This document shows positions 13,501 through 24,900 of a DNA stretch of 64,000 bases, in pieces. The DNA is from Cymbidium sinense (Eukaryota > Streptophyta > Magnoliopsida > Asparagales > Orchidaceae). Below the pieces are notes generated by a model that ran no database searches, was not told the origin of the DNA, and was given only the letters and a program-made list of their open reading frames with translations. Location: positions 145,697,643-145,761,642 of the forward strand of contig CM038217.1 in NCBI GenBank assembly GCA_021442155.1, written 5' to 3'. A program made the position numbers and the translations under genes. Numbering within the stretch: the first letter of the stretch is position 1; each line of letters starts with the position of its first letter.

Positions 13501-13680
13501 AGCCATGATCCTAATTTTTTCCCCTACCACCGTATGCTAGGTCATGTTTTGGAGGATTGCTTCACATTTAAGGACTAGCTTGAACATAGCTTCAAGATTG
13601 AAGTTGTAGTTATCCCAAAGGAATATCTTATGGAATAACCATCCAGTTTCATTAGGGTAATCCTTAGGGATCCTTCCAAA
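10588..13680 (+). pseudogene. gag: Degenerate gag of the Tat-lineage element
   Basis: The capsid/nucleocapsid gene is broken by many stops and frameshifts. A candidate start is the ATG at 10588, followed within 25 codons by a stop. The retrotransposon gag core is readable at 12652-12930: a HIAHF segment, then DVLLFHLFVSSLVGIAFYWY, LPNGS and FIKRF, which is the usual order in plant Ty3/gypsy gag. A nucleocapsid-like segment at 13501-13600 reads FFPYHRMLGHVLEDCF, the C/H pattern found in Tat gag in place of a classic CCHC knuckle. Several stops look like CAG to TAG or TGG to TAG changes, as expected from deamination of methylated cytosines. It can encode no functional product. Confidence 0.75.
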
Positions 13681-14640
13681 ACCAAAGAAAGTTGGGATAT
13701 CTCTTTATCCAAAATCTCTAAAAGATCATTCAAAAAATCAAGAAACTTTCCTTGTAGGTGCTTGAGTCAGCTCAAACCTCTAACATCAAGGAAGGCTTGT
13801 AAGTTGTCAAGCCAACTGAAAGGAGGAGCTCTCAGCAAAGATGTGCCGCCCGAGATAGCCTAGTAACCACCAATCGAGTCCACCTCCGCCTATCATTACC
13901 ACACACGGTGACTTCCTCTACTTCAACTAGTTCTTCTTCTTCTACTAGTAGAACTCTTGTATCGGTGGATAAGAACATCAAATCCCTTACCCCACTTATT
14001 TTATTTGATTTCTACTTTGTACCTCCTATCAAATCCAAGAAATTAAAGAATAAAGATAGCTTAAATTACATCTATGTCACTTTTGATGGGTTGTCTACTT
14101 CTATTATTAATGATAACTCTTCAAGTCAAAATAACTATAATAATTAAGATCTTCTCTTTCTGATTTAGAGTGTACTTTCTTACTCTAAATACTACGGGCT
14201 TGTCTCTTGAGATAGACTTAGAGTCATCCAATTTCGAGGGTCCCATAGGAGAAGCTGTAGGTGAGCCTAATATGCAGATAAAACCTTTCATTATCCTGTC
14301 ATAAGACATCACAGAAGTCAACCTCCGTAGTGCCAAGGTTCTACCTCCTAGGGCAGCACCTCAAGATTGAGGGAAATAAGTCATTAGTACAGAAGATCGA
14401 GAATCCCCTCCACTTGATGCTCCACCCTTGGATTTGCTTATAGAGGATCAACCTAAGGTGAATTACAATGTCCTCTCTCATTTAAGAAAGTTGTCATCTA
14501 AGCTAAGCATATACGATGCCCTTGCCTTATCCAAAGAGATGAGAAAATCATTAATCAAGGTACTTCGTTCGGTTACATTATTGCTTTCTTTGCTATAAGT
14601 GAAGAGGCACATTACACAAAAGAAGCTTAGAGGATCACTT

Positions 14641-15060
14641 TCACAGATGAAGACCTTCTTCTTGGGGCCTTAGAGCATAACCATCCCCTCTACATCACAA
14701 TTGACATGGGCAAATTTAGACTTATCAGAGTTCTCATTGATCCAAGTGCATCGGTGAACAATATGAGTCTAAAGACCCTTGCCTATTTGAGGATCGACAT
14801 CTCCACACACTGAGGAGATCAAATGATATTGAGATGATTCAATGAAGAAGGTGAGCGGAATGATTCAAATACTTCATTCACTACTTCATTCGGTAGGCCT
14901 TGGATACATCAGAATAAGATAATTCCATCCTCCCTCCATCAGTGCATCAAGTTTAGAAAGGATGAGATTGAATACCATGTCAATGGAGATGAAAAGCCAT
15001 TTTCAATTAGGGAGGTTGAGATTTATAAGGATGCGACCTACTATCTTCCTTAAATCACCC
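14641..15060 (+). pseudogene. Degenerate aspartic protease domain
   Basis: A reading frame at about 14671-14810 contains HPLYITIDMG and then VLIDPSASVN, which aligns with the LIDxGSS active-site region of Tat-type proteases. The expected Gly after Asp is replaced, and stops follow within 25 codons. Its position between gag and RT fits the Ty3/gypsy order PR-RT-RH-IN. Confidence 0.6.
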
Positions 15061-16128
15061 TTTCTCATGAACTTGGAGAAAACTCAGATTTAAAAGCAAA
15101 AGAAAAAGAAAATGAAGAAAGAGAAAAGGTAAAAGAAAAAGAAAAGAAAAATGAAAATCCAAGTGAACAAGAAAGGGGAATTGAAGAAGAAATAGATCCG
15201 CATATCGCATTCCACCCACAGTTCATTCCATCATAAAGACACATGGATAGGATTAGTCAACCTCCACCAGGCAGAGCTAAAGGCAGAAATAGAGGTAGTT
15301 CCAGAGGTGGAAGACCCTTTGGTTGGCCATCAGCCAACAGATGTTATGTTCTTATTCATAGGAGTACCCCTAGTATACACATAGACTTGGAATCCAGCTC
15401 GGAGGATGAGTCTAATGTGATTAGTATACCAACCAACCCCTCTCAGCAAGTTTCATCGGAGGTGACTTTCGATCTAGATAGAGACTAAGATCGGGCCTTC
15501 AGACAAAGCAAAGTATTTGAATTAGGTTTATGCGAGACTATTAGGTAGCAGCTGGGAACCTTAGCTTTAACCTCACTTTCATCTCAGAAAGTTGAAGGTT
15601 TAGTAGTTAAGGAAGCCCCTAAGTCTTCCAGTGATATGAAGCCGAAGAGATTCTTTTGGGATCATCATCCTCAAGTCCTGAAGTTGATGTAGAACTTGAG
15701 GAGGATATATTTAAAGAATTAATGGAATTACCATTTGACTTTTAATCACCTTGTGTACATAATCTTATATAGAAAGGTTTGGTTCCTCACACATGGTCCA
15801 GGCACAAGTCAGAGTACTTTGAAATGCTATGGAATAATACAAGTAGGGAAGCATAATAAAGAGCAGGACTAGGATTCGATACAGTGGGTCTAGTCGATGA
15901 TGATAATTACTGCTTAGTTGTTACCAATAATTTGGAGTTTGATAGGTTCTTTTCACACAACACCAACTCTTATGAGAATGTGTGTCTAAAAATCTCACAT
16001 GATCTAGAAGATCTATAGATCAAGGAAGCACCTCTAGAATTTAAAGAGGAGAACCATTCAATAATTGACAAACTTAAGGAAATCAACCTCAGAATATAAG
16101 AAAATTTAGCCTGACGTACATCAGTTCA
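15061..16128 (+). pseudogene. Decayed linker between protease and reverse transcriptase
   Basis: The segment opens with a purine-rich stretch (about 15080-15200) that would encode a Lys/Glu-rich low-complexity peptide. An 81-codon open segment at 15243-15488 is rich in Gly, Arg and Ser, then Asp/Glu/Ser. Such long variable linkers occur upstream of RT in Tat elements. The rest is broken by stops, and I recognise no catalytic domain. Confidence 0.45.
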
Positions 16129-17166
16129 TTGCTGAATGAAGAAGAAACCAATGACTTAGTTAAGCAATTGACTGAGTTTAAGGACTACTTTGCATGGAGT
16201 TATGAAGAGATGCTCAAATTATCTCCTGACGTAGTAGTCCACAAGCTAGCAATAAATCCTAATGCTAACCCTATCAAGCAAGCTCCTAGACGCATGCGAT
16301 TAGAAATTGAATAACTGGTCATTTTTGAAGTCAAGAAATTGATCGATATTGGTTTTATGAGGGAAGAAAAATATCCTACCTGGTTAGCCAGTGTCATCCC
16401 AGTTAAGAAGAATAATGGCCAAATTCGCATTTGTGTTAATTTCAGGGACTTAAATTAGGCATGTCCTAAGGATAAGTTTTATCTTCCTATACCAGAATTA
16501 ATGGTGAACATCACCTCATCTCATGCAGTGTTCTCTATCATGGATGGGTCATCTGGCTATAACCAAATCAAGATGTCTCCTGAAGATGAAAGAAACACTA
16601 CTTTCTAAACCCCAATCGGAATCTTGTATTATAGGGTCATGCCTTTTGGCCTTAATAACTGGTCATTTTTGAAGTCAATAAACTGATCGATACTGGTTTT
16701 ATGAGGGAAGAAAAATATCCTACCTGGTTAGCCAATGTCATCCCAGTTAAGAAGAAGAATGGCCAAATTCACATTTATTTTAATTTCAGGGACTTAAATA
16801 AGGCATGTCCTAAGGATAAGTTTTCTCTTCCTATATCAAAATTAATGGTGGACATCACCTCATCTCATGAAGTATTCTCTATCATAGATGGGTCATCTGG
16901 CTATAACCAAATCATAACCAAATTAAGATTCTCCTGAAGATGAAAGAAACACTACTTTCTAAACCCCGATCAGAATCTTGTATTATAGGGTCATGCCTTT
17001 TCACCTTAAAAATGGTGGTGCTACATACCAATGGATCATGACTCAGATCTTCAACGAACTCATCCATCATCAGGTTGAGTGTTATGTTGATGATCTAGTA
17101 GTCAAGAGCAGAGAAAAGGAAGACAATCTCTTTGACTTGAGAGTAGTTTTCAAATGGTTAAGATAA
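16129..17166 (+). pseudogene. Degenerate reverse transcriptase with internal duplication
   Basis: RT motifs appear in order: WSYEEM (16196), PIKQAPRRM, then NFRDLN-ACPKDKF (about 16438), SGYNQI and YYRVMPF. After that a second copy of the same stretch follows, and finally YQWIMTQIF and the catalytic YVDD at 17083-17094, followed by LVVKS. NLNxACPKD and YVDDLVVKS are typical of the Tat/Ogre/Retand group. Stops and a 344-bp tandem duplication make it non-functional. Confidence 0.85.
16313..17000 (+). repeat. 344-bp tandem duplication inside the RT region
   Basis: AACTGGTCATTTTTGAAGTC begins at 16313 and again at 16657. The two copies match closely through GTATTATAGGGTCATGCCTTTT, which ends near 16648 and 17000. 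A few substitutions and an extra ATAACCAAATT-type insertion near 16915 separate them. The period of 344 is not a multiple of three, so the duplication itself shifts the frame. Confidence 0.9.
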
Positions 17167-17439
17167 TATAACCTCAAAATGAATCCACAAGTGTGTATTG
17201 GGTAGCTTAAATTCAGTTTATTGTCGACACTGAGAATAGAAATAGATCCGAAAATATTACAATTGTCTTAGAAATGCCACCTCCGAGTTTAACCCTCGGA
17301 TCCTTCCAAGGAGGATCTAAGATGCTTTATTTCCAATATATCAGGCAGATGCAAGCCATTCTCAGCACTTATCAAAAAAGATGCCAAGTTCAAGTGAGAT
17401 GATAAGTGTCAGCATGCCTTTGAAGACATCAAGCAATAT

Positions 17440-17900
17440 TTGGTGAAGCCACTAGTTCTAGCAGCCCCTATCCCGGGCAGGCCACTCATCCTCTATACTT
17501 CAGCATTGGATGACTCCCTCATAGCTCTGTTGGCCCAAGCCAATGATAAAGGGAAGGAGAACACTACTACCTCAACCATCATTTGATTCATGCTGAAGCA
17601 AAATATCCACCTATTGAGAAATATTGCCTAGCTTTAATCTTTGCCTTTAAAATGCTACGGCACTATATACTTTCTCATAAGGTAAACTTGATCTCCTGAA
17701 CTAATCCACTACAGTATCTCATGACATGGCCAATGCTATCTAGACATTTCGCATGATGGTTCATGATTCTCTCGTAGTTTGATATCACATTTGTACCCCT
17801 CTATATGGTAAAAGAACAAGCACTAGCGGATTTCTTAGCAGCACACTCACTTCCTATTGATTCTCCGCTTATTGATGATCTCCTTGATGAACAAATAATG
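17440..17900 (+). pseudogene. Degenerate RNase H (first, RT-linked domain)
   Basis: After the RT connection segment, PGRPLILYTSALDDSLIALL (from about 17477) matches the start of the Ty3/gypsy RNase H, where LYxxASxxAxGAxL is usual. Downstream text keeps the order of the family (a KYPPIEKxCLAL-like remnant near 17605, and an EQALADFLAAH-like segment near 17815-17850) but is interrupted by frameshifts and stops. Confidence 0.65.
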
Positions 17901-17925
17901 AATCTAGAGAAGGTTGATAACCGCT

Positions 17926-18475
17926 GATGGGAGATGTATTTTGATGGTACTGCTTCTTTTCATAAAGGGGAAGTACCACGATCTACTCTTCCAGGAAAGG
18001 TAAGGGTAGGAATAATCCTATCTCCAGACCGCAATGTAATGAGATTCTCATACTATATTTTCAATCCCTGAACTAATAATGAAGCTAAGTATGAGGCTTT
18101 GATTGTCAGTCTAGAGTTAGCTATCGCTATCAGTGTCAAGAGCATCAACATCTTTGGGGATTCTCAATTGATCATCAACCAGATTGTCGGGTCTTACAAG
18201 GTTCTTAAACCTACCATGAGTATACCATGAAATAGTTGGCCCAAATTCCTGAAGTCACCATTTACAAAGTTCCCCGAGTAGAGAACGTAGTAGTAGATGC
18301 TTTGGCCAAACTTTCCAAAGAATTGGCATGTATGGAAGATGAATTCATTTCAATAAGGGTCCAAAATAGACAAGCCATATCCCTTATTGATGATGAACTC
18401 ATCGAGAGACTTTCTCTTGAGGGGAGGTTGTCGTTGCCTGTAAGAACAAAGAGCTGGATTGGAGGCAACCGTTCA
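17926..18475 (+). pseudogene. Second, archaeal-type RNase H (aRNH) domain
   Basis: WEMYFDGTAS at about 17930 is followed by GIILSPD, then NNEAKYEALI, LELAI, IFGDSQLIINQIVG and, near 18290, VDALAKLSKE. This is the D-E-D-D arrangement of a complete RNase H lying between the first RNase H and integrase. An extra aRNH in this position is, from established knowledge, a hallmark of the Tat lineage. An in-frame insertion-like segment separates the first Asp from the GIILSPD strand. Stops at several points show decay. Confidence 0.75.
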
Positions 18476-18539
18476 TAGACTATTTGAACAGCAAACTACC
18501 AAGAAAAAGTCACCATCAATGAAATAGAGAGCTCTCTCC

Positions 18540-19678
18540 ATGCTCATTGATGGCACATGTATCCTTTGACCGGTTTTTATTAGATAAATATGAAGCCCAT
18601 GGCATTCTAACTGAGGTATATTCGGGACTGTGCGAACATCAATCCGATCTGAAGATGAAGATGAAGATCAAGAGACTAGAATACTACTAGCCTTTGATGA
18701 TTACAGACTGCATGGATGTAGCTAGGAGATTCCATCAGTATCAGGTGCACGGTGTCGTCCTCCACCAACCACCCAACATTCTATACCCTACATTGGCCTC
18801 AAGGCCATTCGAGTGTTGGGGTACCGACATTATGGGTCTGATCGATCCTCCTTCTTCCAAGGATCATCGGTTCAACTTAGCTTCCACTGACTACTTTTCC
18901 AAGTGGGCGGAGGCAATTCCACTCAAAGAGGTCATAGCTCAGCATGTGCTTTAATTTTTCTGGAACCATATTGTATATAGGTTTGGGGTGCCTCGATGAG
19001 TTATATACGATAATGGTACTGCATTCAAAAGCACCAAGATCAATAGCTTCACCTAAAAAACATGGTATAGATTGGAGATACTCCACCACCTACTACCCCA
19101 GAGCAAATGGCTTAGCAGAAGCATTCAACAAAACTCTCATTCAAATACTAAAGAAGACTCGTGATGATAATAAATGACAGTGGAATGAGTAGTTATTTGA
19201 TGCCTTGTGGGCCTACTGCACCACATACCGAACTCCAACTCAATCTACCCCATTTTATTTAGTGTATGGGTTCGAAGCCGTTCTACCATTAGAAGTTTAA
19301 CTCTCATCACTAAGGATAGCATTGGGTAGTAAGGTCACTACAAAGCATAATGAAAAGTTGCAGTTAGAAGAGCACAAAGTTTTGGAGGAGAGTCGCCTAC
19401 GGGCATGTCAAAACCTCGAGTTGTACAAGGCCAAAATGATTCAAGCTTACAATAAGCTAGTCCGCCCTAGGTCTTTTCAAGTAGGAGAACTTGTGTTAGT
19501 CCTATGGAGACCAATTATTTCCCGTCAAAAGAAGAAAGGCAAGTTTGAACCCACATGGGAAGGCCCCAATGTCATAGAGAAGGCCTGCCGAGGAGGATCT
19601 TACCAGCTTATTGATTGTAAAGGGGAACACTCGATGCTTCCAATTAATGGGCTCTATCTAAAAAAATATTACCCATGA
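18540..19678 (+). pseudogene. Degenerate integrase, ends at the pol stop
   Basis: The HHCC zinc region (18540-18780) is badly decayed. The catalytic core is readable: ECWGTDIMGLIDPPSSK, then YFSKWAEAIPLKEV (18810-18950), a frameshifted VYDNGT-like stretch near 19003, and YSTTYYPRANGLAEAFNKTL (about 19078-19137), which includes the third acidic residue. The C-terminal part at 19322-19678 is open for 118 codons. It contains YNKLVRPRSFQVGELVLVLW and a GPNVIEKACRGGSYQL stretch, ending LYLKKYYP before the stop at 19676-19678. This is the normal C-terminus of Tat/Ogre pol. Confidence 0.85.
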
Positions 19679-21957
19679 AATAAATCATGTTTGAAAATAA
19701 TTCTATCAATCCACAAAAATCAAATTCCATTCATCAAAATCTTCTCTTCTTTTGAGGCATTTTTTGGTTATCTTGCGAATCCGCCATGGCGTGTTTAGGG
19801 TAGGTGTAAGAGTCCCCAGTGGCATCCTATCCCTCTTTCACAACACAAACACAATCTCTCGGTGCTATTAGAATAGGTGTAAGAGAATACGAGAGTCATC
19901 CTATTTTGATTAGCACAACTAAGCTAGGTGTGAGAGAACCCAAGCGGCATCCTTTCATAGTGGAAAATTTTGGTTTCCATCCATGGCACCATTTCATCAA
20001 AATCCCCTAGCGTGTTTAAGCTAGGTGTAAGAGTCCTGAGAGGCATCCTATTCCCTTTTAACACATGCATAAAAATAAACATATATCTTTTATCTCAAGT
20101 TATTTTGATATGGGAGTAAGCCCCCTATGCACTCACTCATTAGGTGATTTAGGTCGAGTCTACATGCTACCTCGCTAGTATGTCACCCCAGTGGTCACTT
20201 ATTTTGAGGATGTGAGTCCCTGCACTTTCTTCTGAACTTGATCATTGCAAGCCAACGAGTGCCTTTTTTATATGGTAGACTTCACTGCCCAGCCAGTAAG
20301 CTACCTAGTGTTGATTTTGTTTAAGAAGATGTGAGTCCCCATGCTTTCTTCTTGAACTAATCATCATGATCTAACTAGGTTGAGTATATTTGAGGTTTAA
20401 GATAAGTCCCTTAGAGGCTCCTTTCCTCTTGAATATATTTAAGTTGATATAAGTCCCTCAGTGGCATTCACTCAATAGTCGCCCTAGGTCGGATGACACC
20501 TATCAAGCTGAAGACAAACTATCCCATCAATCAATTTCGCTAGAAGGATATGACTCCTTGAGCTTTCTTCCTAGGCTAATTGTTGCAAATCGATAGACAG
20601 CTTAGGTTAGTTGATGTTCGCTATGCTAATAGTGACTCACCCGGTGGATATACCACTCTTAGCAGATGTGAGTCCCTTCGCTTTCTCATTGAGTTCGACA
20701 CCGAATACCTATTTGACACATGACTAACCATGTCATCTTCTATAGAGTTTTGTATTAAGACCTTAGTGTCCCCATCTACCGCGGGCACTCTATTTGGATC
20801 ATGTTCTTTGTGACCCCATTTAGACACCACTTAGGTTACTCTTGGATTGGACAACCCCTCTTTCCTAGTAGCCACCCCTGTGGTTGGAGAATTTATTCAA
20901 CGAATGCGCAGATTCTCCCTTGGTTCAGTAAGTCTGAGATAGGTCTAGGCTGATATAAGCTCCTTCTCAGTTTGATCTCTTACAAACTAACAAAGACCAT
21001 GATAAACAAATTAAATAAAATAAATAAATAAATTCACTTGTGTATTAGGAATTCAAGCCACCAAAGGGTCCCTTGTCCCAAGCATGCATCCTATCTTTAG
21101 GGTTGTGTCAATAGAACTCCCTATAAGAATTGTCCGATTACCTGAGTTGAGATAAATCCTCGGGTGGGTACTCACTTTGTAGTCACCTTTAGGTCAGGTT
21201 CAATCTATTTGTTACAGACAGGTCACCCCGACAGTCATTCCACTTTGGAAGATGTAAGACTATGACGCATTCTTTCTAGCATGATTTTTACAAACTGACG
21301 GGCAACCATAGGTCGGGTTTGATTTGTTGCCCAAAATAACAGATCACCCCAGTGGTCTTTTATAGTGAAAGATGTGAGTTCACAAGCTTTCTTCCCTTTA
21401 ATTGATCATTGCAAACTAGAAGGCACTCCTTTGGTCAGATGGTTCTCCCATCGGCTGGGAAGCTACTCCCTTTGGTTGAGTAAATCTGAGATAGGTCTAG
21501 GCTGATATAAGCTCCTTCTCAGTGTGATCCATCGCAAACCAATAGAATCCATCAAAATAAACCTAAAAATGAAATTAATCTTGACTATCTTTGAGTTAAT
21601 TTAAGTCCCTTAGCGTCATTCACTCAATAGTCAGCCCCTATGTTGGGTTCAATCTGTTGCCATGCTAATAGATTACCACAGTAACTGATCCCTACTTTGG
21701 AGGACATAAGTCTACTACGCTTTCTTCCTAGTACGGTTGCTGCATACCGAAAGACATCCCTTTGGTTGGCTAGTCCTACTATGTGTTTAGTAGACTACCT
21801 CTTTGGATTGGTAAATCTGAATTAGGTTTAGACCTCCATGGCTCCTACTCAGTGCAGTCCATTACAAACCAATAGGGTCCATCTCAAAAATCCAAATCTA
21901 ATAATTGAAATAAATTCAATCCTCTTCCCTAGAATGACTCAATTAAACAAATCAAAT
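19679..21957 (+). repeat. Retrotransposon 3' UTR made of diverged tandem repeats
   Basis: There is no coding potential. In 19785-20060 four units near 19795, 19870, 19925 and 20012 share a TAGGTGTAAGAG...GGCATCCTAT pattern. In 20100-21900 longer units alternate. One motif resembles GATGTGAGTCCC..GCTTTCTTC..TTGCAAAC (near 20215, 20335, 20550, 20660, 21250, 21370 and 21705). Another reads AAATCTGAGATAGGTCTAGG followed by CTCCTTCTCAGT (near 20930 and 21485, with a weaker copy near 21815). Variable 3' UTR tandem repeats are a known property of Tat/Ogre elements. Confidence 0.75.
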
Positions 21958-24900
21958 CCTTTAGCATGAGTGGAAAGAAATAAAGGAATGTAAGCACACA
22001 AGTTCATTCATCCCAATTAATTTCTAAGGACAATCATATTAAATAAGGCTATTTAAAACAAACAAAAATTCTTTAAAGACATTTTTAACTTTGAGTTTGA
22101 TTTGATTTAGGAAATATGAGAGAGGTTTGCCACTCCTAGCCTAATTCCCCATGTATGAATTAATTTGGTTTAATGAAGAATATTTAAGTTGATTTTATAT
22201 TTTAATTAGGTTAAGGTATGAATTAAATGAATTAATTAACCCTTACCAATAGCACCTTAAGTTACTTAACTAATTAATAATAAGTTAATATGATATGCAA
22301 CCACATGAAAAATAAATTTTTAATGCTTCTAAGAAATGAAAGGGGTCTAATGCAGTTGGCTTTTCATTAATAGTTAATTAAGCTTAAGAGATCTCACTTA
22401 ATTACATTTATGATTTTCTCACACATGTGAGTGTTGACCTCATTTTTAGAATGAGTTCTCAACCCCTCCATCTTAGGCATAGGAGTCCTCTTAGACTTTA
22501 AGAGATCCTTAATCTTAAGACACATCTAGTGATTAGGTGGACACTCAACCTACCCCTAGAGACTTAGAAGAGTTAGCCATAGGAATAGGTCATGCCTTAG
22601 GGGTGTTAAGAAAATTTACCTAGCTTATAGCTTGAACCACATTCCTCACTTCCTTCCTTCAAGTCAAACTCCAAATCAAATCAACATCAAACTTAAATCA
22701 ATTCCAGCATAATCGATTTTCTCTAAGCTCAAATCAATGCCACATGATTGAAATCCATGATTGAAATCCAAAAATCAAATTCCAAATTCCAAATCTTGTC
22801 TAAGTCCTTTGATTTCCCATCATGGACTTAGCCTAAATCATCTTCAAATAAATTCAAATTCATGAATTTTTCCCATATCCCATTTATATTCTCATTTATA
22901 TTCACATATATAAATGAAATATAAATTCAAATAAATCAAACTAAATCCAAAATTTAAAATTCATAATTCAAAATCCTTCTTAAATCCTTAATCCCCTCGT
23001 AAGGACTTAGCCTATATCATATTCAAATCACTTCAAACTCATGAAATTTTCTCATAACCCATTTATATTCTCATTTATATTCACATATATAAATAAAATA
23101 TAAATTCAAACAACCACAACCAACTCCAAAAATCAAACTCAAATTCAATAAAAATTTAACCTAAGCCTTTCAAGTCAAATTCTTGAACTTAGCCAAATCA
23201 CATCAAACCAATACCAAATTCAAGGAAACTTGGCCAAACCTATGTTCTCATCATATCAAACATACCCAAATTGAAATCAAGGTCAAATGATTATTTTACC
23301 CCTAGGCCATAAAGTAAATTTTGGCCAAATCCATTTGGAATTTGGTCAAATCCTCTCCATAACAACTTGACACCCTCTTAGTGGATCAAGTGAACACTAG
23401 AGAGTGTGATGCACCCAACTCAATGGGTTTGGGTCAGCCCAACTTAGCCCAATGGCAAAACTAACCACTCCCATTGAAATGGCCACATGGAAAACCTCCT
23501 TCCACTTAATTCAAGCACAAGGGAAGTTCACCATTCCACTCCTTGGCCAAAACCAAATTCAAGGACACCATAAATGGCCTAAGAAACTGATTCAATGAGC
23601 TCAATTGGATCAAAATAGCACAATCCTTCTCGGTCATCTGATTGCTCAAGGGGGAGATATACTCCCCCTAATTCAATTCAATCTTCACACTCCCTCAGTC
23701 GATTGAAGCATAAGAACTCAGAGCAAGCCTTAGAGATTCTTCCTAAGCTTCCTAGCAAGGATTTGAAATCTCCATTTTTCAATTTTCATCACTTGAAAAT
23801 ATGGGAGCTTGACTGAAATTTGAACTCACTCCACACTCAACATCAACCCAATTCCTTCTTCAAGCTCCATCAAAGGACCAAGTCGAAGTTTCCCAAGCTC
23901 CAAAGGCAAGGGAACATCCAATTCAATCAAGGTCGAGCTCAAGGCAAGGAGGAGTTGACCCATAGAAGCATCCACTCAATCTCAAGAGCTCAAATTTTTA
24001 GCAAAGCTTTATCTTAACCAGACGAAGCTTCTCCAAAGGATTTGAGCGTCAGTGAGGTATGCCATTTTTCTGAGCTTAAGTTCTATGCATGTTGGTCCTT
24101 TGTGAAGTGAACTTCAATCTTAGGTTCATCTAGCCATTAGATGTTATTGTATGCATGCTTAGATGGTGTGGGTTGATGTTCATCCTAATTCGAGCTCAAT
24201 CGAGCTCGGATCATGGCTTCAAACATGAACGGTCTCCATGGTTGATAGAGGGTGGCAGGGATGAATCTCTGGCCGTCCATCCACACATTTTGGATGGACA
24301 ACCGAGATTAAAATGCATAGTATCATAATTTCCTCCCTCAGATCTGCGACTTTAATCTCAGCCATCCAATCCTTGATCAGACGGCCGAGGAGAAAGCACG
24401 TAGTGTCGCCGCCACACGACGCTACGATGTGATGGGTTAAGTGTCCAATCCCGTCGGGCCATGTGTAAAGTGCATGCCGTGTCAGCGGCACACGTGGCGG
24501 CGATGGAATTAATATTATAATTAGGGATTATTTAATTTCTAATTAATTACCAAATATTCTAAAATTAATATCTAAGTGTAGAAAAATCAAAAAAATATTA
24601 AATAAATTGCATATGAAAGATAATTGAACATAAAATATTTTAAAATTGATTTTAATTGATTTTGAATAGTTCATTTCTCTAAATTTGAGTTTTATTAGGA
24701 ATGTTAATTTGTTAATTACTTTTTAATTGCTCCACTCATTAATCCAAAACTTTTTGTGCTTAATTAGTGGGATTACTTCTGCCTCTCCTAATTTTCTTGG
24801 AATTTATTGGTGTCTTAATTATGGGAATTGCTAGTTCATTCCTTAATTACTCTTTTAATATAATTAAGCTTAATTAAGGGAATAATTAGTGGTTTAACCC

